Shown piece by piece: positions 1-8,415 of a stretch of DNA of 64,000 nucleotides. Origin of the DNA: Deinococcus sp. AB2017081 (lineage in GTDB: Bacteria; Deinococcota; Deinococci; Deinococcales; Deinococcaceae); NCBI RefSeq assembly GCF_034440735.1, contig NZ_CP140098.1, positions 1,295,501 to 1,359,500 on the forward strand, written 5' to 3'. The notes below the pieces were generated by a model. It made no database searches and had not been told where the DNA came from. It saw only the letters and a program-made list of their open reading frames with translations. The translations under genes were made by a program, and so were the position numbers. The first letter of the stretch is position 1; each line of letters starts with the position of its first letter.

Positions 1-573
1 CGCTACGAGTCCCGGCTCGATACCCGCACCCTGGAACCTGCCCGCCTGGACGCCTTACTGGCGGGCGTGCAGGACAGCGGCGTGCAGCTGAAATCCCTGA
101 CCGAACTGGCCGCCGATCCCGATCGTGACCGCAAGCTGTGGGAACTGGACTGGCTGCTGTTCCAGGACGTGCCGATGGGCACGGCATTCACGAAGAAGAC
201 CCAGGAGCAGTGGGTGAAGGAGGAACTGGACGATCCGCGCCTGGCGCCGGAACTGTCCTTCGTGGCGGTGCGCCCCGGCGCGGACGATCCCATGACTGGC
301 GACTACGTGGGCTACTCGACGCTGGGCCGCAGCGAGCCCGGGGTGTACTTCATCGGGATGACCGGCGTGCTGCGCCAGGAACGGGGCCGGGGCATCGCCC
401 GGGCGCTGAAGGCCGCCGCCATGCGGGCCCTGCAGGGTGCGGGCGGCGGGGTCATCAAGACCTTCAACGATCCGCCGAACGTGGCCATGCTCGCCATGAA
501 CGCGGCGCTGGGCTTCGAGCGCACCGCGACCCGCTACCGCTACGAGCTGACCCTGGACGGTGATCCCACATGA
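1..573 (+). CDS. GNAT family N-acetyltransferase (5' partial)
   Basis: The reading frame is open from base 1, so the gene begins outside the window and only its last 190 residues are visible. These contain an acetyl-CoA-binding GNAT core: a Q/RxxGxG/A-type loop (RQERGRGIAR, at about nt 376-405) and a C-terminal NVAMLAMNAALGF motif close to the one in the next two genes. It is therefore probably a two-domain GNAT protein like its neighbours. Its stop overlaps the next start (ATGA), which indicates translational coupling. The substrate is unknown. Confidence 0.85.
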   Translation, partial: RYESRLDTRTLEPARLDALLAGVQDSGVQLKSLTELAADPDRDRKLWELDWLLFQDVPMGTAFTKKTQEQWVKEELDDPRLAPELSFVAVRPGADDPMTGDYVGYSTLGRSEPGVYFIGMTGVLRQERGRGIARALKAAAMRALQGAGGGVIKTFNDPPNVAMLAMNAALGFERTATRYRYELTLDGDPT

Positions 574-1547
574 CGACCGCGTCCGGTCTGGTCATCCGCG
601 AGACGACGGATGCCGACATTCCTGCCATGGCCCGGATCATGAGCGAGGTCAACCCCGCCCACCAGTGGACGCCGGAGTCCCTGGCGCACGAGATCTCGTT
701 TCTCCAGGCGCATCCGCTGGGCCTGCATCTGGCGCAGTGGATCGTCGAGGAGGCCGGCGAGCCGGTCGCCACGGCGGCTGTCCTGCAATTTGCCGGCATG
801 TACCACCAGGATCGCTACCACGCCGAGATCATGGTGCTGCCGGCCGCCGAACGTCACGGCATCGGCACCCGGCTGGCGGACACGGTGGCGGCCCACCTGC
901 GCGGACGCGGGGCCCGTGAGGTGCTGGCCGGGGCCTATGAGCACCAGCCGCACGCACTGGCCTTTCTGGCCCGGCGCGGCTTCACCGAGGCCATGCGCTT
1001 CTACGACAACGTGCTGGAGCTGACGGACTTCGACCTGGGCCAGTGGGCCGGGCACGAGCGCGTGCCGGACGGTGTGCGCGTGCTGTCGTATCCGCAGCTG
1101 GAGGCGGAACTCGGCCCGGACGCCGCTCTGCACGCCTTCCATGCCGGTTTTGCCGAGGCCCGCGAGGATGTGCCCCGCACTGGTGACGCGACAGAACTGA
1201 CCCTGGACGACTTCCGCAAACGCTTCGAGAACCCGGCCCTGTTTCCTGAAGGTCTGCTGCTGGCCGTCACCGACATGGGTGAGGTCGTGGCCGTCTCGGA
1301 ACTGTGGCGGGCCGACGGCAACGCCACGCGGCTCAACACCGGGCTGACCGGCACCCGCCGGGCGTGGCGGCGCCGGGGGCTGGCACTGGCGCTGAAGCTC
1401 GCCGCGATCCGCGTGGCCCTGGCCGCCGGCGTGACCGAGATCTGGACGGGGAACGCCACCACGAACGCGCCCATGCTGGCGATCAACGACCGCCTGGGCT
1501 TCCGCCCGCGCCCCGCGTTCGTCGAGATGAAGTGGGGCGGCGTGTGA
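570..1547 (+). CDS. Two-domain GNAT N-acetyltransferase
   Basis: 325 aa with two GNAT modules in tandem. The N-terminal module has an acetyl-CoA loop-like segment (AERHGIGTRLAD) and the C-terminal module ends with TNAPMLAINDRLGF, a typical GNAT C-terminal motif. The ATG overlaps the stop of the upstream GNAT gene. The stop codon TGA (1545-1547) lies at the edge of the 148-bp repeat that follows, so the repeat may have created this terminus. GNAT proteins transfer acetyl groups from acetyl-CoA to amines, and the substrate here cannot be told. It is a paralogue of the gene at 1693. Confidence 0.87.
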   Translation: MTTASGLVIRETTDADIPAMARIMSEVNPAHQWTPESLAHEISFLQAHPLGLHLAQWIVEEAGEPVATAAVLQFAGMYHQDRYHAEIMVLPAAERHGIGTRLADTVAAHLRGRGAREVLAGAYEHQPHALAFLARRGFTEAMRFYDNVLELTDFDLGQWAGHERVPDGVRVLSYPQLEAELGPDAALHAFHAGFAEAREDVPRTGDATELTLDDFRKRFENPALFPEGLLLAVTDMGEVVAVSELWRADGNATRLNTGLTGTRRAWRRRGLALALKLAAIRVALAAGVTEIWTGNATTNAPMLAINDRLGFRPRPAFVEMKWGGV

Positions 1548-1694
1548 TACGGAATTCAGGTGAGCCGGAGGCGAACCCGAGCGGACGTGCACAGCTGCGA
1601 AGCAGAGCGAGCGCGGACACAATACGGAACTGGAGCGATGGAAGGACGTGCCGATCTTCTCACGGCATGTCCTGGAATCGCGTAAGTTCCGTAT
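1547..1694 (+). repeat. Small interspersed repeat with terminal inverted repeats, copy 1
   Basis: The ~148-bp unit is bounded by ATACGGAA (1547-1554) and its inverse TTCCGTAT (1687-1694). A second copy in the same orientation lies at 32891-33039. Inside it, a near-perfect 10-bp stem (GGACGTGCCG / CGGCATGTCC) closes on the loop ATCTTCTCA, and that stem is also present in copy 2. It has no coding capacity of its own, so it resembles a MITE or one of the small non-coding repeats known in Deinococcus. It supplies the stop of the upstream GNAT gene and the ATG (1693) of the downstream one. Confidence 0.75.
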
Positions 1695-2646
1695 GATCAC
1701 GGTGCGGCCGGTGCAGGAGCACGAGTGGGAGGCGGCGGCCCGCGCGTACTCGGCCGCGCACCCGCACGAGCCCGTCAGCGGCACCGACCTGCGCCGACGC
1801 CAGGACGAGCAGCGCGGCTGGGGGTATACGGCCGCCACCCTGGTCGCGCTCGACGGCCCGGAGGTCGTCGGTATGGGTGCGTACTTCCAGAATCCCGGTG
1901 CGTACCATCCGCGCCGCTTCGTGCTCGATCTGGGCGTGGTTCCGGAGCGGCAGCATCAGGGGGCGGGGGGGGCGCTGTGGGCCGCCATCGAGGCCGATCT
2001 GCGGGGGCGCGGCGCGGAGTCCATCCGTGTGCTGGCCCGCGAGGATCACCGCACCGCGCCGGGCTTTCTGACCCGGCGCGGCTTCACGGGGGGCAAGCGC
2101 TACTTCACCAGCGCGCTGGACGTGGGGGCCTTCGACCCGGGGCCCTTCGCCACGCTGCGGCCCCGGCTGGAGGCCAGGGGCGTCCGGATCGTCAGCCTGA
2201 CCGACCTCCGCGCCGCCCGCACACCGGATCTGCCTGCCCGCCTGCACGCCCTGATGAGCGACGTGCGCACGGACGTGCCGCGCAGCGAGCCCGCCACCCC
2301 GCTGTCCTTCCAGGTGTTCGACGAGGCCGTGCTGGGTGATCCGGGGCTGCTGCCGGACGCCTATGTGGTCGCTGCACACGGCGACGACTTCATCGGGCAG
2401 ACCGTGCTGTTCGCGTCGGAGGTCAGCGACGCGCTGTACACCGGCCTCACCGGTGTGACCCGCGCGTGGCGCGGTCAGGGTGTGGCGACCGTGCTCAAGC
2501 TCGCGGCCATCGACGTGGCCCGGGCGCACGGCGCCCCCACCATCCGCACCGACAATGCCAGCGACAATGCCCCCATGCTCGCCATCAACGACCGCCTGGG
2601 CTTCGTGCGCGACCCCGCCAGCGTCAGCTACCTGAGGGCCTTCTGA
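1693..2646 (+). CDS. Two-domain GNAT N-acetyltransferase (paralogue)
   Basis: 317 aa from the ATG at 1693. A longer reading frame from GTG 1648 would begin inside the repeat and encode residues unlike its relatives, so the later ATG is preferred. Two GNAT modules are visible: RQHQGAGGALW in the first, and WRGQGVATVLK with DNAPMLAINDRLGF in the second. It is clearly related to the upstream 325-aa protein, which implies tandem duplication. The start codon lies in the right end of the repeat, so its transcription and translation signals are probably repeat-derived or come by read-through. Confidence 0.85.
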   Translation: MITVRPVQEHEWEAAARAYSAAHPHEPVSGTDLRRRQDEQRGWGYTAATLVALDGPEVVGMGAYFQNPGAYHPRRFVLDLGVVPERQHQGAGGALWAAIEADLRGRGAESIRVLAREDHRTAPGFLTRRGFTGGKRYFTSALDVGAFDPGPFATLRPRLEARGVRIVSLTDLRAARTPDLPARLHALMSDVRTDVPRSEPATPLSFQVFDEAVLGDPGLLPDAYVVAAHGDDFIGQTVLFASEVSDALYTGLTGVTRAWRGQGVATVLKLAAIDVARAHGAPTIRTDNASDNAPMLAINDRLGFVRDPASVSYLRAF

Positions 2647-2647
2647 C

Positions 2648-3367
2648 ATGCTGCTCAGCGTCGACTGGGACGCGTTTTCCGGCACGCGGGAACTGGTGTT
2701 CGACGCGCCCATCTGGGGCACGCGTGACCGTCCGCACGACCGGGATGCGGCGTGGTGGACACGCACCCTGCGGCGCGGCGGGACGGCGTGGGACGCGCTG
2801 GACGCCGACTACCCGCTGTATCCGGGCTGGGAGACCATCGCGCAGTACGCGGGCGTCCCAGCGTATGTCGCCCTGAGCCATGCCGACGCCTGGGCGTGGC
2901 TGGAGCAGTATCCCGGCCACGACGTCCTGAACGTCGATTCGCACCACGACCTCGCCAGCCTGAGTGGCGATCCGCGCCGCGTGCGGCCCGGCAACTGGGC
3001 GGGGCTGGGCCTGTCGGCCGGGCTGATCCGCACCTATACCTGCGCGTATCCCGCGTGGCACGCGCATCTGCCCGTCGCGGAGGGCTTCGACCTGCCACGA
3101 ACCCGCACGGAACTCGGAGCGCTGCTGCCGGCCGACGTGCAGGCCCGCACCACCCTGCGTCGCCAGCCGGAGGCGCAGGGCGTGTGGCCGGACGCGGCCC
3201 AGGTCACATCCCTGCTGCTCGTGCAGTCCCCCGCGTGGACGAGCCCCGCGCATGACGACACCTTCATGCAGGTGGTGAGGGGGGTGGAGGCCACCCCACT
3301 GTCTGAGCCCCTGGGCCGGCCCCGTCCCTGTACCGTGGGTCATGGTGAGGTTTACACTCAGACGTAA
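2648..3367 (+). CDS. Hypothetical protein with a DSHHDL motif
   Basis: 239 aa, starting one base after the GNAT stop, so it is co-transcribed and probably coupled. The central NVDSHHDL segment (about residue 97) resembles the metal-binding Asp/His cluster of ureohydrolase-like or UPF0489-type proteins, but I cannot assign the family with confidence. Trp and Tyr are frequent in the first half. There is no signal peptide or membrane segment. Position behind the acetyltransferases suggests small-molecule metabolism, which is only an inference. Confidence 0.7.
   Translation: MLLSVDWDAFSGTRELVFDAPIWGTRDRPHDRDAAWWTRTLRRGGTAWDALDADYPLYPGWETIAQYAGVPAYVALSHADAWAWLEQYPGHDVLNVDSHHDLASLSGDPRRVRPGNWAGLGLSAGLIRTYTCAYPAWHAHLPVAEGFDLPRTRTELGALLPADVQARTTLRRQPEAQGVWPDAAQVTSLLLVQSPAWTSPAHDDTFMQVVRGVEATPLSEPLGRPRPCTVGHGEVYTQT
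3353..3358 (+). promoter_or_regulatory. -10 box for the Nudix-like gene
   Basis: TACACT lies inside the 3' end of the preceding gene, 42 bases before the GTG at 3401. The short leader carries a good Shine-Dalgarno (AGGAGG). Confidence 0.45.
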
Positions 3368-3400
3368 CCCCTTTCGTTACCCCCGCCAGGAGGCCCCGAC

Positions 3401-3916
3401 GTGACCACGCCCAGCGCAGCCCACGCCCTTCCCGTCGCCTTTCAGGTGGGCGTGTTCGCGCTTGTTCAGCACCAGAACACCTACCTGATCGTCCGGCACC
3501 ACCGGCCCCTGCTGCCGGGCGGCGGCCAGAGCCTGCCCGGCCTGATGCTGGAGGTGCCGGCAGGCAGCAACATCATCGAGATGCATCTGCGCCGGGCGCT
3601 GCTGTCGCAGGTGGGGATCGCGGTCAGTGACCTCCGGCTGGTGGGATCGCATGCCGGGCGGGGTGTGCAGAGCGGCAACGGGGAGGCCCGCCTGAACCTG
3701 ATCTTCGGTACACAGTACTGCTCGGGCATCCTGAATCCCCAGCCCGACACGATCATGAACGCCGAGTGGCTCCCCAGCCACGAATTCGGCGAGTACAGCG
3801 GCGCGCCCGAGTGGCTGCAGTCGGCCGTGCGCGAGTTCGAGACCGTCATCCTGCCGCCGGCCACACGCCCGGCTGGTACGGCCAGGACGTCATTCTTCCG
3901 CCGACGCCAGGGCTGA
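3401..3916 (+). CDS. Nudix-fold protein with degenerate Nudix box
   Basis: 171 aa starting at GTG, chosen because AGGAGG stands about 8 bases upstream. The overall pattern fits a Nudix fold: N-terminal strands, a helix after LPGLMLEVPAG, then LNLIFGTQYCSG and a NAEWLPSHEF segment. The usual REUxEExGU signature reads RALLSQVGI at about residues 68-76. The three metal-binding glutamates are therefore Ala, Ser and Gln, so the protein is probably not a pyrophosphohydrolase. Binding or regulatory use of the fold is possible. The C-terminal tail is basic. Confidence 0.72.
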   Translation: MTTPSAAHALPVAFQVGVFALVQHQNTYLIVRHHRPLLPGGGQSLPGLMLEVPAGSNIIEMHLRRALLSQVGIAVSDLRLVGSHAGRGVQSGNGEARLNLIFGTQYCSGILNPQPDTIMNAEWLPSHEFGEYSGAPEWLQSAVREFETVILPPATRPAGTARTSFFRRRQG

Positions 3917-3929
3917 ACCGGGCGTGCCC

Positions 3930-3953
3930 CGCCCCCACCGCGCGGTGGGGGCG
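3930..3953 (+). terminator. Palindromic hairpin after the Nudix-like gene
   Basis: An 11-bp perfect inverted repeat (CGCCCCCACCG and its complement) lies just behind the stop at 3916. It has no clear T-run. Confidence 0.5.
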
Positions 3954-4014
3954 CTCTGCTACCCTCTGGGGTGGCCCGTGACCTGTGCTGTCACGTCGGC
4001 CCGGAGGACGTGCC

Positions 4015-4560
4015 ATGACCACCTCGCCCGCCCGGGGCCATCCTGCCCTGCTGATCGCGCTGTACGCGCTGAGCATCCTGCTCGCGAACCTGACCCTGAA
4101 CCGCTTCATCCCACTGCCGGTGTACGGTCTGCTGAGCGTGGGCACGATCTTCTTCGCGGCCGTGTTCACGCTGCGCGACCGCATCCACCGCGCGGGTGGC
4201 CTGAACGCCGTGTATATCGCCATTGCTGTGGCGCTGGCCGTGAATACGGTGGCGGCCCTGCTGACCGGCACCCCGTGGCGCTTCATCGGCGCGAGCTTCC
4301 TGGCGATTCTGGTCGGCGAGCTCGCCGACACCGCCGTGTACCAGCGCCTGATCCAGCGCTCGTGGTGGACCCGGGTGCTCGCCAGCAACGCCGTGAGCGT
4401 GCCGCTGGACAGCGTGCTCTTTAATCTGCTGGCCTTTGCCGGCGACATGCCCGGTGGCCAGATCGCGCAGATCATCTATGCAGACATCGTCGCCAAGTTC
4501 GTGATCGCCGCGCTGTTCGCCCTGCGCGTGCGGCACACCCTGCGCGCCGCCCAGCCGTAG
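4015..4560 (+). CDS. VUT/QueT-like membrane transporter
   Basis: 181 aa from ATG 4015, preceded by GGAGG at 4002. About five or six hydrophobic segments cover most of the chain. The order LANLTLNRFIP, a conserved LRDRIHR loop, and later ELADTAVYQRL and SVPLDSVLF resembles the VUT family, which includes queuosine-precursor transporters of the YhhQ type. I see no preQ1 riboswitch upstream. The predicted role is uptake of a queuosine precursor or related vitamin across the inner membrane, by family analogy only. Confidence 0.68.
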   Translation: MTTSPARGHPALLIALYALSILLANLTLNRFIPLPVYGLLSVGTIFFAAVFTLRDRIHRAGGLNAVYIAIAVALAVNTVAALLTGTPWRFIGASFLAILVGELADTAVYQRLIQRSWWTRVLASNAVSVPLDSVLFNLLAFAGDMPGGQIAQIIYADIVAKFVIAALFALRVRHTLRAAQP

Positions 4561-4563
4561 CGG

Positions 4564-5298
4564 TCACGACGCCAGGAACTCCACCTGCACGCCGCTCTGG
4601 TCGGCCACCTGCCGCGCCTCGCGCAGCTGGGACTGGGCCTCCACCCGTAGCGCCCGCTCCGGCCGCCGCCACAGCGCCTGGGCCACGCGGCTGGCGCGAC
4701 GCACCACCAGCGCCTCGCCGGGTTGCGCCAGCCCCACCGCCGCCAGCAGCGCCTGCGCGCTCGGCGGCACCTCCGAGGTGGGATCGAGCGGTACCAGCGC
4801 CGTGACCCGTTCCCCGGCGCGGCGCAGGCTCACCCGCGCCTCGGGCCAGCCGGGGCGGTGCTCGATCAGCACGTCTGCCTGCACCCCGGGCGGCCCGCCG
4901 CCCACGCCCCGCCGCGCTCCGTTCGCCAGCTCGTGCGCCGAGAGCATGTGGCGGCGGGTTCGCGGCGCGTACACCACCCGCAGGGTCACCGCCCGCTCCT
5001 GCGCGTCGTCCATGACCTCCCGCGCGGCCTCGTGCAGCAGCTCCGGCCCCCGTCCTCGTCCCACCGACGCGATCACGGCCTCGTTGTCGGTGTGAACCGT
5101 CAGCGCCTCGCCCGGCGGCGCCAGCCGCACCGCCTCCAGCACTGCCCGCACCTCGGCCAGGTTGTTGTCCGGCGAGTCGAGCTGGCCCTGAAAGCGGGCC
5201 GGCAGCGCGCCCGGCGTGATCAGTACCAGCCCCCAGCCGCCCACGCCGCTGCCGTCGGGCAGTTCGTGCCAGCTCGCATCCACGAACGCGTGGTTCAC
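4564..5298 (-). CDS. RNase H family protein with a second degenerate RNase H-like half
   Basis: 244 aa. The start is GTG 5298, set by GGAGGT six bases upstream. Residues 1-135 form an RNase HI/RVT_3-type domain: FVDAS with the first Asp, NNLAEV with the Glu, VHTDNEAV with the second Asp, and AHELANGAR, where His replaces the last Asp as in many RVT_3 members. The C-terminal half repeats the pattern without catalytic residues: LAAVGLAQPGEALVV matches LEAVRLAPPGEALTV of the first half. It probably cleaves or binds RNA in RNA:DNA hybrids. It converges with the transporter gene, three bases apart. Confidence 0.8.
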   Translation of the reverse strand: MNHAFVDASWHELPDGSGVGGWGLVLITPGALPARFQGQLDSPDNNLAEVRAVLEAVRLAPPGEALTVHTDNEAVIASVGRGRGPELLHEAAREVMDDAQERAVTLRVVYAPRTRRHMLSAHELANGARRGVGGGPPGVQADVLIEHRPGWPEARVSLRRAGERVTALVPLDPTSEVPPSAQALLAAVGLAQPGEALVVRRASRVAQALWRRPERALRVEAQSQLREARQVADQSGVQVEFLAS

Positions 5299-5319
5299 GA
5301 CATCACCTCCCAGCGCTTC

Positions 5320-5520
5320 CTACAGCGTGATGTCCAGCCGACGTTCCAGCACGGCCCGCGCCTTCGGGTGCAGGCTGCGCGGATCGTACTCCCCGCGTTC
5401 GAGCATCTGGAGGAGCGCCGCGTCCAGCCCCGCCTCGGCCGCCAGTTCCTCCACCCCGATGCCCAGCAGCTGCCGACGCACCCGCACCACCACTGCCCCC
5501 GGAAACGGCACCGACTCCAT
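5320..5520 (-). CDS. Small helix-turn-helix (XRE-like) protein
   Basis: 66 aa from the ATG at 5520; an in-frame ATG at 5535 is an alternative. The chain has an XRE-like layout: VRVRRQLLGIGVEELAAEAG followed by DAALLQMLERGEYDPRSL. This is the order helix, turn, recognition helix, then a conserved RGEYDPR-like end. It stops 21 bases before the RNase H gene, so the two may be co-transcribed, and it is divergent from pyrE. Target and ligand are unknown. Confidence 0.65.
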   Translation of the reverse strand: MESVPFPGAVVVRVRRQLLGIGVEELAAEAGLDAALLQMLERGEYDPRSLHPKARAVLERRLDITL

Positions 5521-5555
5521 ACCCCACCATGCCACGGCCCGCCGCTGCAGAATGA

Positions 5556-5561
5556 GATACT
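5556..5561 (+). promoter_or_regulatory. -10 box for pyrE
   Basis: GATACT sits six bases before the pyrE ATG, the spacing of leaderless Deinococcus promoters. No Shine-Dalgarno is visible. Confidence 0.45.
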
Positions 5562-5567
5562 CCCCTC

Positions 5568-6128
5568 ATGGACGTCCTCAAGCTCTACCAGGAAGCCGGC
5601 GCGTATCACGAGGGGCACTTCCTGCTCGCCAGCGGGCGGCACAGCCCCAAGTTCCTGCAGTCCACCACCCTGCTCCAGTACCCACACCTGACCGGTCAGG
5701 TCGGGGAGGCCCTGGCGCAAACGATCACGGATGCCGGCCTGAGCGCCGATTTCGTCATCGGCCCGGCCATGGGCGGCGTCGTCCTGGCCTACGAGGTCGG
5801 CCGCCACCTGAACACCCGCGCCATCTTTGCCGAGAAGGACGGCCAGGGCGGCATGAAGATCCGCGAGGCCTTCAGCATCGGGGAAGGGGAGACCTTCATC
5901 GCCGTCGAGGACGTGCTGACCACCGGGGGCAGCGTCCTGAAAGCCGTCCTGGCCGCCGAGAAGGCCGGCGGGCAGTGCGCCGCCATCGCGTGCATCGTCG
6001 ACCGGCGGGCACAGGACGGGCCGCTGGGGGGGTATCCGCTGGTGTCGCTGACGCGGCTGGTGTTCGATACGTATCCTCCCGATGCCGTGCCGGCGTGGCT
6101 GGCGGAGATTCCGTTGCAGGAAATCTGA
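5568..6128 (+). CDS. pyrE: Orotate phosphoribosyltransferase
   Basis: 186 aa, the usual length for the bacterial enzyme. It converts orotate and PRPP to orotidine 5'-phosphate in pyrimidine synthesis. The PRPP-binding motif FIAVEDVLTTGGSV is at residues 110-123, preceded by the flexible-loop region (FAEKDGQGGMKIREAF). IGPAMGGVVLAYEVG in the N-terminal half is also typical. The start has a -10-like box directly upstream. The gene stands alone, divergent from the HTH gene. Confidence 0.95.
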   Translation: MDVLKLYQEAGAYHEGHFLLASGRHSPKFLQSTTLLQYPHLTGQVGEALAQTITDAGLSADFVIGPAMGGVVLAYEVGRHLNTRAIFAEKDGQGGMKIREAFSIGEGETFIAVEDVLTTGGSVLKAVLAAEKAGGQCAAIACIVDRRAQDGPLGGYPLVSLTRLVFDTYPPDAVPAWLAEIPLQEI

Positions 6129-6518
6129 CCTGATGGCCCTACCCCCTCTGCCCGCCGGCAGGGGGGCTGGGCACGTGGTCGCCAGGTTGACTGGCTGGCC
6201 TGTGCGGCGGTTTCGTTGGCGTGGGGCGATGGATCTGCTCCCTGGTTCATGCCGTCCGCAACCGTGAGCTGCGCTCCCGATGGCATTCGGTCAGGGGCAG
6301 GGGAGGGCGCTTCGGCGTTTCATGCCCTTCCCCCTTGCGACGCTTGATGTGAAATAGAAAGTCCGCCGTGCCATCGGTGCCTTCAGCTCCCTCCCTCCTC
6401 GTGGGAGAGGGTTGGGGAGGGGGTGGCGGATGGAGCCCGCCCGCTGCGTGTCTGAGGTAACAGTCGGATCAATCCGCCTTGCCCAGTCCTTACATCTCTG
6501 CTGGTGGAACCGCCAGCC
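6129..6518. other. Intergenic region without a credible gene
   Basis: This 390-base gap lies between the convergent pyrE and ABC genes. An imperfect GC hairpin (about 6141-6167) follows pyrE and may end transcription. A purine/pyrimidine-biased stretch at about 6390-6425 pairs CCCTCCCTCC with GGAGAGGG and GGGAGGGGG. Short open frames here have no family features. Confidence 0.5.
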
Positions 6519-8327
6519 TCACACCACCTCCTCCGCCCACAGCGCCCGCATCTCGGCGCTGCGTTCCAGCAGTTCCTCCAGCGTGCCCTCGTCCACGATC
6601 CGGCCGTGCTGCATGAGCAGGATGCGGTCGGCGCGGGTCAGGGCGGCGCGGCGGTGTGACACGACCAGGCACGTGGCGTCGGTCTCGGTGAACAGGCCGT
6701 CCCACAGCTGGGCCTCGGTGCGGGCGTCCAGGGCGCTCGACACGTCGTCGAAGACCAGCAGGTCGGCGTCCCGCGCCAACATGCGGGCGACCGCCGTGCG
6801 CTGCACCTGCCCGCCGGACAGCTTGACGCCGCGTGCCCCCACGGGCGTGTCCAGGCCCTGCGGGAGCTGGTTCAGGTCGGGTTCCAGCACGGCCAGCCGG
6901 ACGGCGCGGCCCAGGCGATGTTCATCGCTGCCGCTCAGGACGTTCTCGCGCAGGGTGTCGCTGAACAGGCCCGGCAGCTGAGCGGTGTAGGCGCTGCGCG
7001 GCGGCACGAGGAAGGTCGCCGGATCGTCCACGCGCTGGCCGTTCCACTGCACGCTGCCGCCCTGGCTCGGGATCAGGCCCAGCAGCGCCCGCAGCAGGGT
7101 GCTCTTGCCGCTGCCGATGCGCCCGGTGACGACCACGAACTCGCCACGCCGGACGGTAAAGGTGGCGTCCGTGACCCCCAGGCCGCTGGGATGCGTGGCG
7201 GTCAGGCCCTGCACGCGCAGTTGCTCCAGCGGCAGAGCGGGCGGGGCGGCGGGGGGCGCGGTGGGCTCGCGGGTCAGGAAGGCGTCGTGGTGCTCGACGA
7301 TCGTCGTGTCCGGCGCGTCCTGAAGCAGGCGGGTCATACGCTCGTAGCTCACGCCGGTGCGGCGGTGGCGGGCGATCGCGTCGCCGAAGAAGCCCATGCT
7401 CCCGGTCAGGCGCGGCAGCAGGCCGATGAAGAGCACGAAGTCGGCGACGTCCAGCGCCCCGCCGCGCACCTTGTTCGCGCCCAGCAGCAGCACCAGCCCC
7501 ACGGCGAGATTCACCATGTTGGTGTTCACGCCCCGGATCAGTTCGGTCAGCAGGACGTCGCGCAGGGCGGCGTGGCGGCGGGTTTCACCGAGGGTCTTCA
7601 GATGCGCGACCATGCCGTCCTCGCGGGCGGCGAGTTTCACGGCGCTCACGGCGTTGAAGGTCTCACCGATGAAGTCGGTCACGCGGGCGGTCGCCTCGCG
7701 CATGCGGCGGCGGTACGTGCGGATGGTGGGCGAGAGGCGCTGCACGAAGGCGACCATCAGCAGCAGCGGGGCGCATACCAGCAGCGTGATCAGCGGATCG
7801 ACCTGCGCCATCAGCGTGATCGCCACGGCCGAGTACAGCACGAAGCCCGCGCCGTCCACCCACACCTCGGTGTACCCCGCCACGTCGTCCACGTCGTCGC
7901 GGAAGCGGCTGACCGCCTCGGCGGGGGTGTCGGGCAGGCGGCGGGATTTTGGCGCGGTCAGCAGGTAGCCCATCAGGTTGCGGCGCACCAGGGCGTCCAG
8001 CGTGTACCACAGCTCGATCCACGCCCGGAAGCCGCCGTAGAAGATGCCGATGCGGCTCGTCCGCACCAGCGCGAACCACCCGACCGCGACCCACGCGGCG
8101 GCGATGGCCGGGTCGAGCGGCTGCCCGGCGACCTTCAGCGCCTCGGCGTTCTCCAGCCCCTGAAACAGCCGGCTCACCGCCAGTGTCAGCAGCGCGGGCG
8201 AGGCGTGGATCATGCTCCACATCAGCAGGTTGAAGGCGAACAGGCCCGGTTTATAGACGAACAGACGTTTCGACAGCGCGAAGGTGCGCTCGCGGGTCGC
8301 GTGGGGGGCGGGTGAGGTGGTCGTCAT
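6519..8327 (-). CDS. ABC exporter half-transporter, subunit with degenerate Walker B
   Basis: 602 aa. A six-helix type I exporter membrane domain occupies about residues 30-330 and a nucleotide-binding domain 370-602. The Walker A is GRIGSGKST (402-410) and the signature LSGGQ (503-507) is canonical. Walker B reads LLVFDDVSSALD, so Asp528 stands where the catalytic Glu normally is. The H-loop His is present (VVSHR). The partner gene lies 88 bases upstream on the same strand. Together they look like a heterodimeric exporter of unknown substrate. Confidence 0.9.
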   Translation of the reverse strand: MTTTSPAPHATRERTFALSKRLFVYKPGLFAFNLLMWSMIHASPALLTLAVSRLFQGLENAEALKVAGQPLDPAIAAAWVAVGWFALVRTSRIGIFYGGFRAWIELWYTLDALVRRNLMGYLLTAPKSRRLPDTPAEAVSRFRDDVDDVAGYTEVWVDGAGFVLYSAVAITLMAQVDPLITLLVCAPLLLMVAFVQRLSPTIRTYRRRMREATARVTDFIGETFNAVSAVKLAAREDGMVAHLKTLGETRRHAALRDVLLTELIRGVNTNMVNLAVGLVLLLGANKVRGGALDVADFVLFIGLLPRLTGSMGFFGDAIARHRRTGVSYERMTRLLQDAPDTTIVEHHDAFLTREPTAPPAAPPALPLEQLRVQGLTATHPSGLGVTDATFTVRRGEFVVVTGRIGSGKSTLLRALLGLIPSQGGSVQWNGQRVDDPATFLVPPRSAYTAQLPGLFSDTLRENVLSGSDEHRLGRAVRLAVLEPDLNQLPQGLDTPVGARGVKLSGGQVQRTAVARMLARDADLLVFDDVSSALDARTEAQLWDGLFTETDATCLVVSHRRAALTRADRILLMQHGRIVDEGTLEELLERSAEMRALWAEEVV

Positions 8328-8415
8328 GCGGGGCTCCGATCTGTGCGGTGCTCGTGGGGGATGGCCAGGATGGGGGGGCGTGTGACTTGCTCGGCCTCTC
8401 TCACGTCCTCAGGCG

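Noticed and set aside
1648..1692. GTG 1648 as the start of the second complete GNAT gene
   Set aside because: It would translate repeat sequence, and the extra 15 residues do not resemble the paralogue.
3917..4014. A preQ1 riboswitch before the VUT/QueT-like gene
   Set aside because: The leader has only a GC palindrome and a ribosome site; the A-rich preQ1 tail is absent.
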